DNA of 64,000 bases from Oscillospiraceae bacterium. Its GTDB lineage: Bacteria; Bacillota; Clostridia; Oscillospirales; Ruminococcaceae. A program made the translations under genes and the position numbers. This document shows, piece after piece, positions 1 through 8,274 of this stretch (the first letter of the stretch is position 1; the number at the start of each line of letters is the position of its first letter). The stretch spans positions 62,001-126,000 of the forward strand of contig JAAWRH010000001.1 in assembly GCA_022800935.1 (NCBI GenBank), written 5' to 3'. The notes beneath the pieces are model-generated. The model worked only from the letters and a program-made list of their open reading frames with translations, had not been told where the DNA came from and ran no database searches.

Positions 1-10
1 GTGTAAAGGC

Positions 11-99
11 TTCCTCTCCTTACTTTGTGACAGCTCTTTTCCCGTTTTGGAAGATTGAGCTCAATGTCCTTATTTATATTACCACAAATAATCTGACAA
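11..99 (-). promoter_or_regulatory. Leftward promoter and RBS for a gene beyond the left edge
   Basis: Read on the minus strand, TTGTCA (94-99) and TAAATA (71-76) are 17 bases apart, and a purine-rich AAGGAGAGG (about 12-20) follows, as expected for a gene starting just outside the window. No gene was found in bases 1-219. Inference from motifs only. Confidence 0.35.
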
Positions 100-219
100 C
101 TGTATGTCAAGCTTTAATCCTCTTCTTTTTGTTTTTCGGCTTTTGGGGATGATTGCTCTTTTTTTGACAAATGCGATACTCTGCCACCATTCGGAAACAG
201 AGTGGACTAAAAAGCGAAT

Positions 220-1494
220 TCAAATCAGCCAAACCGGGACAAACCAGTTTTTCTCATCCACAGGCAGCAGGTCCTCCGCCATACAAATGACGTTTCCGGT
301 CCCAATCTCGGTTTTCAGGGTCTCCAATCCGCCAAAGGCTTTCGGCTTGGCAATCGGCTCCAAAACCGTGAAATTTTTGACTGCGGCACTCCCAGGGGAG
401 GCGGCCTTTTTTATTTCCACGGGGGACAGCACGCCGTCCTGATAAATCAGCAGGTCTATCTCCTTCTGGTCCTTATCCCTGTAGTAAAAGACCGGCGGTT
501 CCTTTCCAGCGTTCAGATAGCTCTTATAGATTTCCGAAAACACATAGCTTTCAAAAAAGGCCCCTGACATAGCGCCCCTTTCCAGCGCCTCCGGGCTTCC
601 CCATTTCAGCAGATACGCCGCCAGTCCGGTATCCAAAAAATGCAGGAGGGGCATTTTTACAACCCGCTTCAGGACATTGTTATAATACGGCTGCACCAGT
701 GCTGCGATATGGGAGGACACCAGGATAGACAGCCACTTTTTAGCCGTGGGCGCGGTTACGCCCGCCGCGTTCGCCAGCTCCTCATATACCACCGGCTTGG
801 AGGTATGGGCCGCGGCGACCGTCATAAAGTTATAAAACTGCATTTCATCCGCGACCTGGGTGAGATCGCGGATATCCCGCTGTAAATACGTATCCACATA
901 GGACCGGTAATAGATTTCCCAATCGACGTTTTCATCCGCGTACAGCTCCGGCATGGAGCCTTTGAATATCCTGCGGTAAATCTCGTTGAGGCCGCGGGGC
1001 TTTACGACGGATAAGCGGTTCATCAGCCGTTCCGCGTCGGTGGAAAAGGGTTCGCTTGGCGTTTGGCAGATTTCCGCATCCGAAAGCCCCAGCAAATTCA
1101 CGATGCCCACCCGTCCCGCAAGGCTTTCGCTCACATGTTCCATCAGCCGGAACACCTGAGAACCGGTCAGCCAGAAGTCCCCCTTCCGCTTGGAACGGTC
1201 CACCCTCATTTTGATATAGGGGAGCAGCTCGGTGGCGTACTGAATTTCATCAATCAGTACCGGCGGAGAATACCTTTGCAGGAACATAGCGGGATCGGTC
1301 TTGGCAAGATACCTTGCGTCGGGGTCGTCCAGGGTGACGTATTTGCGCTCTATGCCAGACTGCTTTTCTGTTTCCGCCAGCTTTTGCAGCAGAGTCGTCT
1401 TTCCAACCTGCCTTGGACCTGTCACCAAAAGCACCGGGAACATCTTTGAAACTCGCTCAATTGTCTCCTCAGCAGCACGCTTGATATATACCAT
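220..1494 (-). CDS. AAA ATPase with DUF4143 C-terminal domain
   Basis: Predicted cytoplasmic ATPase of 424 residues. Walker A GPRQVGKTT lies at about residues 26-34 and a Walker B/sensor stretch VLIDEIQ at about 90. The C-terminal half ends in a nuclease-like pattern (EIDLLIYQDG, then PVEIKK), typical of DUF4143 proteins. The ATG at 1494 is chosen because AAAGGGGAA precedes it at normal spacing; an in-frame ATG 14 codons upstream has no such site. The family is widespread and often horizontally transferred; its cellular role is not settled. It appears to be a single-gene unit with its own consensus promoter in a large palindrome, suggesting tight control. Family assignment is confident; function is unknown. 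Confidence 0.9.
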   Translation of the reverse strand: MVYIKRAAEETIERVSKMFPVLLVTGPRQVGKTTLLQKLAETEKQSGIERKYVTLDDPDARYLAKTDPAMFLQRYSPPVLIDEIQYATELLPYIKMRVDRSKRKGDFWLTGSQVFRLMEHVSESLAGRVGIVNLLGLSDAEICQTPSEPFSTDAERLMNRLSVVKPRGLNEIYRRIFKGSMPELYADENVDWEIYYRSYVDTYLQRDIRDLTQVADEMQFYNFMTVAAAHTSKPVVYEELANAAGVTAPTAKKWLSILVSSHIAALVQPYYNNVLKRVVKMPLLHFLDTGLAAYLLKWGSPEALERGAMSGAFFESYVFSEIYKSYLNAGKEPPVFYYRDKDQKEIDLLIYQDGVLSPVEIKKAASPGSAAVKNFTVLEPIAKPKAFGGLETLKTEIGTGNVICMAEDLLPVDEKNWFVPVWLI

Positions 1495-1527
1495 GGCAAT
1501 TTCCCCTTTCCTAGTCAGCATATGCGC

Positions 1528-1592
1528 ACAGAACAAAATCCGTCTATGATAAATGGTAATTTTATTATAGACGGATTTTGTTCTGTTGTCAA
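1528..1592 (-). promoter_or_regulatory. Consensus promoter inside a 59-bp palindrome
   Basis: Minus-strand TTGACA (1587-1592), 17 bases, TATAAT (1564-1569). Arms 1528-1553 and 1561-1586 are inverted repeats with one mismatch and a 7-base loop. The palindrome centre (about 1557) coincides with the expected transcription start, so it could be an operator or a 5' mRNA hairpin for the DUF4143 ATPase gene. Confidence 0.75.
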
Positions 1593-1624
1593 TTCAATAA
1601 GCAGGATAATCAAAATAATACATA

Positions 1625-1667
1625 GGCGTGAAAAGCAGGATTTAATCTGTCTTTCACGCCCTCTTTT
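1625..1667. terminator. Hairpin terminator candidate downstream of the helicase gene
   Basis: GGCGTGAAA (1625-1633) pairs with TTTCACGCC (1652-1660), followed on the plus strand by CTCTTTTTC. It lies about 180 bases past the stop of the minus-strand UvrD-like gene. The rest of 1593-1839 shows no gene. Confidence 0.45.
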
Positions 1668-1839
1668 TCAGATATAAAAATAAAAAAGAATAAGAAAACC
1701 TTGGCAGGCGTGCCATTCTCCTGCATCTCTTTTGCCCATTACCCAAAGATATAGGTATGCGGTGTATGGCGACACGGAATTTCCACCTCAAAGCTTTCCT
1801 ATTTTTCTGTCTATGTTTATTATATCATCTCTACGCTTT

Positions 1840-3939
1840 TTAGTCAAATTTCTTAAAATTTGAAACCGCCACCGATGTACTCATCATCTTAACCCCATAT
1901 CGCTTAAACCGCACCTCCATGCTTTGGTTTTTATCGTCTCTGCTCAGTATGACCCCTTCCCCAAAAAACTTATGCCTTACCCGCATTCCCGCCTCCAGGC
2001 GTATGTCCCCCTCAGTTCTCTCGTCCATCAGCCGGTGGAGAAACCGCGAGGGCTGAATGCTCCCCCCGCCCGCCTGAAGGGCGGATACAATTTCCAGTTG
2101 ATTTTTTGCCCTTGTGACAGCCACATAAAAAAGCCGCGCCTCCTCCTCCATAAAAGAGGTGTCTCCGTCTATCTGCTTCTCAATGGCCTGGGCGGAGGGA
2201 AGCTGTCCCTCCAGCACGTCAATCAGGAACACCCGGTCAAATTCCAGCCCCTTGCTGGAGTGGATGGTCGAAAGGGTGATACCGGCGCTCTTAGGTTCCC
2301 TGCGGCTGTGCCGGGCGACAACCTGCTCTAAACCTTCCAGCCGGGTGAGGAATTCCTCTAAATCCCCGCAGTTTCTTGCAATGGCCTTCAGCGCCCCCAG
2401 CTTCTGGAGGGCAGAGTCCAGGGAAGTGCCGGAATAGCGGAACCGGAGAAACTCCAGATACCCTAGATCACTGGAAATGCTCTCCAGCATCCTCACTGGA
2501 GACAGGTTCCCCAGCTGTCCGACAGCGTATTTCAGGAACAGCAGACGGGCGGTGTTGTCCCCCTTGCCGTCCTCCGGTTCAATCTCCTTGTTTTTCAGCA
2601 AAAGGAGATTGAACACATTTTCTCCCCGGCTGGCGTTTCTCTGCACAAACTCCATATCCTCCCTGGAAATATAGGCGTTCATGCGGTAGTACACCCGCCG
2701 GAATGCATCCACATCCGATGGGTTGCGGTACAGCCGCAGAAAGTGGAGCATATCCAGCGTCACAAAGTGGCCCGTCAAAGCGGGCTGGCGGTCACGGATG
2801 TAAAAGGGAATCCCCTTTCGGTCCAGCAGGTCAGCCAGGGGCAGGCCGGAATCATTGTTGCGGTAGAGCACCGCCGCCGTCTCCCCCGCCGGCAGCTCTC
2901 CAAGCCGCTGCGCCAGCCAGTCATATTGCTGATCGGCGCTGTCCAGAAAGGTTTGCCGTATCTTCGCCCCCTGTTCCCGGCGGGTAATCATGTTTTTGGA
3001 ATAGCGGGCACGGTTTCCTTCGATAAAGCGGGCGGCATGGGATACGATTTCCCCAGTGGAGCGGAAATTCTCCTCCATCTTGAGGATTCCCCCGCCGGGG
3101 TATATCTCCTGAAAGCGCAGCAGCGCCTCCGGGCAGGCCCCCCGGAAGCCGTAGATGCTCTGGTCCTCGTCCCCCACCATAAACAGCCGTCCCTCTTCCC
3201 CCGCCAGCAGCCGGATGATCTCATGCTGAATCAGGGAGGTATCCTGGGCCTCATCCACATTGACATAGGGATACTGCCCGGCAAACAGCCCCAAAAGGGC
3301 GGGATACCTGCGCAGGGCGGTCAGAGCATAGCAGAGCATATCGTCGTAATCAAAGAACCCCTTCTGCCGCTTGTACTCCTCGTATCGGAGATACAAAGGG
3401 TAAAAGACGGGAAGACCAGGCAGCAGACCGGACATCTCCTCCTTGGTGAGCATCCTGTTTTTCCCATAGCCTATGGCGGTGCTCACCTGGTCGTAAACCT
3501 CGTCGGGCATACGCTCCCCGTTCAACTCCTGATAGAGGCCGTTCATCACCTGGGCCTTTTGCCCCTCCTCCAGCAGCTCCGGGAGGCTGCTTCCCTTCCT
3601 CCGGACGTACTCCCGGAGGACCCGGTAGCTGAAGCTGTGGATGGTGGAGAACTTTGGAAGGCTCTCCCCTCCAAAAAGGGCTTCATAGCGCTTTGCCATA
3701 TCCTTGGCCGCCTCCCGGCTGAAGGTCAGCGTCAGGATGCTTTGGGGAGATATCCCGCGGACGCCGGTCATATAGGCGATGCGGGACACCAGGACAGTGG
3801 TCTTTCCGGCCCCCGGAACGGCCAAAAGCAGAAGCCTGCCGGAGCAATCCTCAACGGCCAGCCTCTGCTGTGGATTCAGAAAAATTCCCTTTTGTCCCAA
3901 ATGCCGGTAAAGTCCCTCTGCATCCGAAAACCGTGCCAC
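1840..3939 (-). CDS. UvrD/PcrA-like superfamily 1A DNA helicase
   Basis: 699-residue 3'-5' helicase family protein. Walker A VPGAGKTT is at about residues 41-48, followed in order by STIHSF, the DEAQD box (VNVDEAQDT), MVGDEDQSIYGFRG, ENFRST, STIHSSKGLEF and FYVAVTRAK, so all helicase motifs are present. The last about 50 residues (GMRVRHKFFGEGVI) resemble the C-terminal Tudor-like module of PcrA. Start ATG directly follows the stop of the nucleotidyltransferase gene. It is the last gene of the ABC-F/ANT(6)/helicase run, probably cotranscribed. PcrA is usually about 720-740 residues, so this may be pcrA or a shorter paralogue; the family is certain, the orthology is not. Confidence 0.93.
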   Translation of the reverse strand: MARFSDAEGLYRHLGQKGIFLNPQQRLAVEDCSGRLLLLAVPGAGKTTVLVSRIAYMTGVRGISPQSILTLTFSREAAKDMAKRYEALFGGESLPKFSTIHSFSYRVLREYVRRKGSSLPELLEEGQKAQVMNGLYQELNGERMPDEVYDQVSTAIGYGKNRMLTKEEMSGLLPGLPVFYPLYLRYEEYKRQKGFFDYDDMLCYALTALRRYPALLGLFAGQYPYVNVDEAQDTSLIQHEIIRLLAGEEGRLFMVGDEDQSIYGFRGACPEALLRFQEIYPGGGILKMEENFRSTGEIVSHAARFIEGNRARYSKNMITRREQGAKIRQTFLDSADQQYDWLAQRLGELPAGETAAVLYRNNDSGLPLADLLDRKGIPFYIRDRQPALTGHFVTLDMLHFLRLYRNPSDVDAFRRVYYRMNAYISREDMEFVQRNASRGENVFNLLLLKNKEIEPEDGKGDNTARLLFLKYAVGQLGNLSPVRMLESISSDLGYLEFLRFRYSGTSLDSALQKLGALKAIARNCGDLEEFLTRLEGLEQVVARHSRREPKSAGITLSTIHSSKGLEFDRVFLIDVLEGQLPSAQAIEKQIDGDTSFMEEEARLFYVAVTRAKNQLEIVSALQAGGGSIQPSRFLHRLMDERTEGDIRLEAGMRVRHKFFGEGVILSRDDKNQSMEVRFKRYGVKMMSTSVAVSNFKKFD

Positions 3940-4812
3940 CTAGTAAACCCCTTCCGCATCCTTTGGAAGCTGCCGGACCTGCCGCAGATGCCCCCAGCCC
4001 CCCTCTGCCGTTTGAATGTCATAGGAATAATGCAGGCGCCTTTCTATCTCCCTGGCGGTCCGGTCAAACAGCCCGCACATCGTCATAACGGATTCCCAGA
4101 TTTCCTCCGTTTTCCCTGAGGCATAGGTGCCCAGAAAATCCCGCCAATCCTCTTTGGGAAGCCAGCGGTACAGATATTTTCCCGATTTCCCCACGCTGAC
4201 CGAAAAATCCGTATCACACCCTACCCTCCAGGACAGCATTTTGATTAACTCCCCGCGGACCAGGGCCAGCATGTCCTGGACATAGGGGATTTCCTCCCGC
4301 CATAGTCCCTTCGCCACATTGTTCAGGCACCACCAGAACTCGTTGACACAGGCTTCATACTGCGCCGCTGAAGGTCTTTTCACACGGTAATCCACGTCGG
4401 TGGGTTCCAGTATGGCAGGCAATATTCCCTTTTTATCCAGCAGGATTTTACACAGCTTATCTTCCAGGATATTTGTCTTTTCCAGGGGTTCCACATGGAG
4501 GTCAAGCCGGTTTCCGTCCGCAAACTGAATCAGCCAGCCATAGCAGGCGGCAAAATCCACCGGCTTTCCCAGGGATTTATCTATCTCGTCGGGCTGCTGC
4601 ATATACAGCCGCGGTCCGAATTGGTCAATCCAGCTTTTATCCTCAATAAAGGGTCGGTTCTCTTTTACCACATATACGATATCATAATCCTGGAAGATGT
4701 CCCTTGGGACGTTGGGATTGGTCCGGGAGCCGTTCATATAGACTGCCAAAATACGCTCGTCCCTTTGGGCAACGCCCAGAATCAGCTCCATCATTTCCCT
4801 TTCGGTGCGCAT
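3940..4812 (-). CDS. ant(6): Aminoglycoside 6-nucleotidyltransferase, ANT(6)/AadK type
   Basis: Family members transfer AMP to the 6-hydroxyl of streptomycin. The protein begins MRTEREMMELIL and carries the nucleotidyltransferase core MNGSRTNPN followed by FQDYDIVY (metal-binding DYD), then HVEP and the family's C-terminal helical region. Length of about 290 residues fits ANT(6). The start is uncertain: ATG 4812 matches the family's N-terminus, TTG 4818 has a better-spaced AGGGGAG, and ATG 4842 overlaps the ABC-F stop by 4 bases. The upstream ABC-F gene makes an antibiotic-stress cassette plausible, but the ABC-F may be a housekeeping type. Divergent chromosomal copies such as aadK exist, so resistance is an inference. 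Confidence 0.9.
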   Translation of the reverse strand: MRTEREMMELILGVAQRDERILAVYMNGSRTNPNVPRDIFQDYDIVYVVKENRPFIEDKSWIDQFGPRLYMQQPDEIDKSLGKPVDFAACYGWLIQFADGNRLDLHVEPLEKTNILEDKLCKILLDKKGILPAILEPTDVDYRVKRPSAAQYEACVNEFWWCLNNVAKGLWREEIPYVQDMLALVRGELIKMLSWRVGCDTDFSVSVGKSGKYLYRWLPKEDWRDFLGTYASGKTEEIWESVMTMCGLFDRTAREIERRLHYSYDIQTAEGGWGHLRQVRQLPKDAEGVY

Positions 4813-4838
4813 TTTCAAGGCCGCAGTCTCCCCTCTTC

Positions 4839-6770
4839 TCATTCTTCGGAAAGCTCAATCCACTCGTCCATGGCCTGGTTGAGCTTCTCCTTCTTCTCCT
4901 CCAGCTCCATACACTTTTCGTTTAAGCGCTGAAAGTCAGAGGCTGTCTCCGGGTCTGAGATTTCCTTCTCCAGCGCTCCAATCTCCTCCTCCAATGCCGC
5001 GGTCAGCTCCTCCAGCTCCCTGAGTCTCCGCTTGCGCCTGGCGTCCTCGCTGCGCTGCTGCTTGGAGCGGTGGTACTGGGCCGCGCCCTCCGACTCCCTG
5101 GTCTCCCTTTTCTCCTGCACCGCGGCGGCTGCCGCCTGTTCGGCCAGGACGGCGCTGCGCTCCAGATAGTAGTCGAAGTTGCCGTTATACACCATCATAC
5201 TGCCCGGCTGCATCTCCACAATCTTGTTAGGGACCTTGTTGAGCAGGTAGCGGTCATGGGAGACCATGATAATGGTCCCGTCAAACTCCTCCAGCGCCCT
5301 TTCGATGACCTCCTTTGTGGTCAGGTCCATGTGGTTGGTGGGTTCGTCCAGAATCAGCACATTGCCGTACTCAAACACCAGGATGGCAAAGGCCAGCTTG
5401 GCCCGCTCCCCGCCGCTGAGGTTGCCCACCTCCTTGAAGACATTTTCCCCGGTGAGCAGCACCGCCCCCAGTCGGGAGCGAATCTCCTGCTCGTTGACGG
5501 TGGGGTGGCGCTTCCAAAGCTCCTCCAGCACCGTGTTGTGGAGGTCAACCCTGGTGTTCTCCTGGTCAAAGTAGGCAGTCCTGACAAATTTGCCCCACTC
5601 CAGCGTCCCCGCTGTCACCGGGATAAGCCCCTGAATCGCCTTGAGGAAGGAGGACTTCCCCACGCCGTTGGCCCCGATGATGCCTATCTTATCCCCCCGC
5701 ATCACGTCCAGGTCCAGGGATTCCGCCAGCACCTTGGCGGTGCTCCCCCTGCCCACCTCCAACCGCAGCCCCCGGACATGGAGGACATCCTTCACCGGCG
5801 GGCGATCGTAGGAAAAGTGAATCTTAGGGGGCTTTAACTCGCTGGGCGGCTTGTCGATCAGCTCCATCCGCTCCAGGGCGTGTACCCGGCTTTTGGCGCG
5901 GGTGGAGGTGGTGGCCCGGACGATGTTCTTGGCGATATAGTCCTGCATGGCGGCGATTTCTTCCTGCTGCATCTCATATTCCTTCTGCTGGCGGGCAAGG
6001 CGCTCCTCCTTTAACTGGAGATACTTGTCATAGTTGCCCTTGTAGCGGGTCAGAATCCCCCGCTCCATCTCGCACACGCTGGTTACCAGCTTGTTGAGGA
6101 AATACCGGTCGTGGGAGACCAGCAGCAGCGCGCCCTTATAGTCCTTCAGATATTCCTCCAGCCACATAAGGGTTTTGAAGTCCAGATGGTTGGTGGGCTC
6201 GTCCAGAATCAGCAGCTCCGGCGATTCCAGCAGCAGCCGGGCAATGGCCAGGCGGGTTTTCTCCCCGCCGCTCAGGGTATCTATCACCGTGTCAAAGGCC
6301 TTGTCCCCAAAGCCCATGCCGTTGAGGATGGTCTTAATTTTCACATCCACCAGATATCCCTCGTTCTGCTGAAAATGCTCCTGCACCACAGCGTACCGGG
6401 CGGAAAGCCTTTCGTATTCCTCCCGCTGGGCCTCGTGGTCAATCTGGGACATGGCGGCCTCCAGTTCCTTCATCTGCCGCTCGCTCTCGTTGACCTGGGT
6501 GAACACCTTCCGCATCTCCTGCATGATGGTGCTGCCCCGCTCCAGGCCGGTATTCTGCTCCAGAAAACCGATATTTATATTGTTGGTGACGGCCACTTCC
6601 CCTTCGTCCGGGGACAGGGCACCGACGATCATCTTTAACAGGGTGGACTTTCCTGCACCGTTGGCCCCGATAAGGCCGATGCGGTCCCGGTCCTCTATCT
6701 TCAGGCTGACGTTTTGCAGGACCTGGTGCCCCGCAAAGCTCTTAGAAAGATTGTCTATTGCAACTAACAT
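4839..6770 (-). CDS. ABC-F family ATPase (ribosome-associated)
   Basis: 643 residues with two ABC cassettes and no membrane segments. First Walker A GANGAGKS at about 35-42, LSGGE at 166-170, LLILDEPTNHLD at 186-197. A charged linker (about 250-320) of the P-site tRNA-interaction type follows, then a second Walker A GANGVGKS at 366-373 and a second LSGGE and DEPTNHMD. The last about 70 residues are a Glu/Lys-rich coiled coil, as in YdiF-like members. ATG 6770 is preceded by GGAGGAAATT; an upstream in-frame ATG lacks a site. ABC-F proteins act on the ribosome and some give resistance to ribosome-targeting drugs; the subfamily cannot be assigned without a tree. First gene of the ABC-F/ANT(6)/helicase run. 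Confidence 0.93.
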   Translation of the reverse strand: MLVAIDNLSKSFAGHQVLQNVSLKIEDRDRIGLIGANGAGKSTLLKMIVGALSPDEGEVAVTNNINIGFLEQNTGLERGSTIMQEMRKVFTQVNESERQMKELEAAMSQIDHEAQREEYERLSARYAVVQEHFQQNEGYLVDVKIKTILNGMGFGDKAFDTVIDTLSGGEKTRLAIARLLLESPELLILDEPTNHLDFKTLMWLEEYLKDYKGALLLVSHDRYFLNKLVTSVCEMERGILTRYKGNYDKYLQLKEERLARQQKEYEMQQEEIAAMQDYIAKNIVRATTSTRAKSRVHALERMELIDKPPSELKPPKIHFSYDRPPVKDVLHVRGLRLEVGRGSTAKVLAESLDLDVMRGDKIGIIGANGVGKSSFLKAIQGLIPVTAGTLEWGKFVRTAYFDQENTRVDLHNTVLEELWKRHPTVNEQEIRSRLGAVLLTGENVFKEVGNLSGGERAKLAFAILVFEYGNVLILDEPTNHMDLTTKEVIERALEEFDGTIIMVSHDRYLLNKVPNKIVEMQPGSMMVYNGNFDYYLERSAVLAEQAAAAAVQEKRETRESEGAAQYHRSKQQRSEDARRKRRLRELEELTAALEEEIGALEKEISDPETASDFQRLNEKCMELEEKKEKLNQAMDEWIELSEE

Positions 6771-6802
6771 AATTTCCTCCGAAATTTGGAAAATAACATT
6801 TT

Positions 6803-6847
6803 CATGAAAAAGGGCAGGAAAACCGAAAAGCAACGGTTTTCCCGCCC
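6803..6847 (-). terminator. Terminator or attenuator hairpin in the ABC-F leader
   Basis: GGGCAGGAAAACCG (6812-6825) pairs with CGGTTTTCCCGCCC (6834-6847), one imperfect pair, followed on the minus strand by TTTTT. It ends about 35 bases before the ABC-F start, with no room for a conventional promoter in between. It therefore either attenuates ABC-F transcription or ends the upstream unit with readthrough. Confidence 0.6.
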
Positions 6848-6862
6848 TGCTGTCTACTATTC

Positions 6863-6978
6863 ATACTTTTTCTTGAAAGAAAAAGTATCAAAAAGAACTT
6901 TAATACGCACCCAACAATCAATCATTCAGGCTTTTCGCCCGGTAACGAAAGTTAGGTTTTTATTCGGAAATAGTATCA
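6863..6978. repeat. 116-bp inverted repeat, copy A
   Basis: Matches the reverse complement of 8139-8254 at 111 of 116 positions without gaps. The outer end is a perfect hairpin, ATACTTTTTCTT-GA-AAGAAAAAGTAT (6863-6888). The inner end encodes the last residues and stop of the small Cys-rich protein (DTISE-stop). The two copies bracket a 1160-bp segment. Confidence 0.95.
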
Positions 6979-7154
6979 GGATTGGTTGAGGGCCTTTCCC
7001 CCTCTTTTCGGGCGGCACAGCCGTTTTTCCCGCAGTGTTCACAACGTCCGCCGCAGCCGCCACAACTTCCCCTATGCCGCCAGGCGTAGCGAATGGCCAG
7101 CGCCGCGCAGACAGCGATAATCAACAGCAGAACCCAATCTGCCAAAGAGAGCAT
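6960..7154 (-). CDS. FeoB-associated-type Cys-rich small membrane protein
   Basis: 64 residues: a single hydrophobic N-terminal segment (LADWVLLLIIAVCAALAI), then YAWRHR and a Cys/Gly-rich tail with six cysteines (CGGCGGRCEHCGKNGC). This is the layout of the FeoB-associated Cys-rich membrane protein family, thought to help ferrous iron uptake. No feoA or feoB is in the window. GGAGG lies 11 bases before the ATG. The gene follows the sialate-lyase-like gene by 23 bases and is probably cotranscribed. Its last five codons and stop lie in inverted repeat copy A, so the C-terminus may have been altered by repeat insertion. Family membership rests on layout alone. Confidence 0.75.
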   Translation of the reverse strand: MLSLADWVLLLIIAVCAALAIRYAWRHRGSCGGCGGRCEHCGKNGCAARKEGERPSTNPDTISE

Positions 7155-7177
7155 ATTTCTCGATTCCTCCAAACGCG

Positions 7178-8077
7178 TTACTTTTCCGGATACTGTTCCA
7201 GCACCTGGGCAATCTGTTTCTCCTGCTCCGGCGTTACGGGCAGGAAGGGGCGGCGGGGTAGCCCCATATCGATTCCCTGCATCCTCAGAATCGCCTTGAT
7301 GGAGGGAATCAGCCCGATGGAGACAATGGTCTCCATAATGACATTGGCGCTGTGCTGTAGGGACAGCACAGCATCCCGGTCGCCGCGCTTGCAGGCGTTC
7401 CACAGCTTCAGGTAATGGGGCAGCATGAAGTTAAAGGTACTGCCAATGGCCCCGTCGCAGCCCATGGCCTCCGCGCCGCTGAGTATTTCGTCAAAGCCGC
7501 AGAACAGCAGCAAGTCCGGGTTCCTGTCCCGGAACCGCTCCAGCTGGTAAAGGTCCCGGTTGGTGTGCTTCACCCCCGCGATTGCCCCGCTGGCCAGCAG
7601 CTTCCGGATGGCCGGGTGGGAAAGGTCAAACTCCACCCCTGTATTGCCGGGGAAATTGTAAATCAGAATGGGAATCTCCACCGCCTGGAAAATATCTGTG
7701 TAATACCGGGCAATGGCATCCATGGAATGCTTGTAGTAGAAAGGGGCCGTGGCGCTGATCAGGTCAAAGCCCAGCCCTTTGGCGGCCTTGGCAAGGTCTA
7801 TGGCCTCGTCGGTGCCCAGCGCCCCCACATGGGCGGCAAGCCTTGTCTGCCCCTTCATCTCCGCCGCGATTTCAAAGGTGCGTATCCGCTCCTGGTGGGA
7901 GAGCAGGAAGCACTCGGCGGAGCTCCCGCCGATGAAGAACCCGGCGGCCCCCTCCTTCAGGTTGCGCTCCATCAGGGCCAGCATGGCCCTTTCGCTGACC
8001 TGATTGTTTTCATCAAAGGGGGTGGCGGTGGCGGGAAGGATTCCCTGCCACGGGGTTTTATCTATCTGAGCTGTCAT
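7178..8077 (-). CDS. nanA: N-acetylneuraminate lyase / DapA superfamily aldolase
   Basis: 299-residue class I aldolase. Visible landmarks: GGSSAEC in the substrate loop, APFYYKHS, the catalytic tyrosine in IYNFPGNTGV, the Schiff-base lysine in GVKHTNRDLYQLE, and GSTFNFMLPHY. The YQLE stretch, the GSTFN motif and the ending RRPFLPV favour a sialate lyase over dihydrodipicolinate synthase, so the likely reaction is cleavage of N-acetylneuraminate to pyruvate and N-acetylmannosamine. No nanE, nanK or sialic acid transporter is nearby, so other 2-keto acid aldolase activities remain possible. AAGGAGA precedes the ATG. A consensus promoter lies 190 bases upstream with inverted repeat copy B inside the leader. 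Confidence 0.85.
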   Translation of the reverse strand: MTAQIDKTPWQGILPATATPFDENNQVSERAMLALMERNLKEGAAGFFIGGSSAECFLLSHQERIRTFEIAAEMKGQTRLAAHVGALGTDEAIDLAKAAKGLGFDLISATAPFYYKHSMDAIARYYTDIFQAVEIPILIYNFPGNTGVEFDLSHPAIRKLLASGAIAGVKHTNRDLYQLERFRDRNPDLLLFCGFDEILSGAEAMGCDGAIGSTFNFMLPHYLKLWNACKRGDRDAVLSLQHSANVIMETIVSIGLIPSIKAILRMQGIDMGLPRRPFLPVTPEQEKQIAQVLEQYPEK

Positions 8078-8138
8078 ATGGGATATTCTCCTTGCTTCAT
8101 ATTCTATTTCTTACCGTGCGGTAGCTCTCCTCTTTATT

Positions 8139-8254
8139 TGATACTATTTCCGAATAAAAACCTTCCTTTCGTTACCGGGCGAAAAGTCTGAATGATTGAT
8201 GGTTTGGTGCGTATTAAAGTTCTTTTTGATACTTTTTCTTTCAAGAAAAAGTAT
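8139..8254. repeat. 116-bp inverted repeat, copy B
   Basis: Inverted partner of 6863-6978 (5 mismatches in 116, no gaps). It lies between the nanA-like promoter and start codon, so the transcript would carry this sequence in its leader and a near-perfect complement after its last gene. The outer end is the hairpin GATACTTTTTCTT-TC-AAGAAAAAGTATC. Confidence 0.95.
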
Positions 8255-8274
8255 CAGCCTTTCCGTTTATTTCT

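Noticed and set aside
2743-4119. Long plus-strand open frame opposite the UvrD-like and ANT(6) genes
   Set aside because: Antisense shadow of two clear genes. GC-rich codon bias leaves such frames open; the translation has no family motifs and no ribosome site.
6863-8254. Complete insertion sequence
   Set aside because: The inverted repeats enclose no transposase; the two genes inside are metabolic or membrane proteins. No target duplication was evident.
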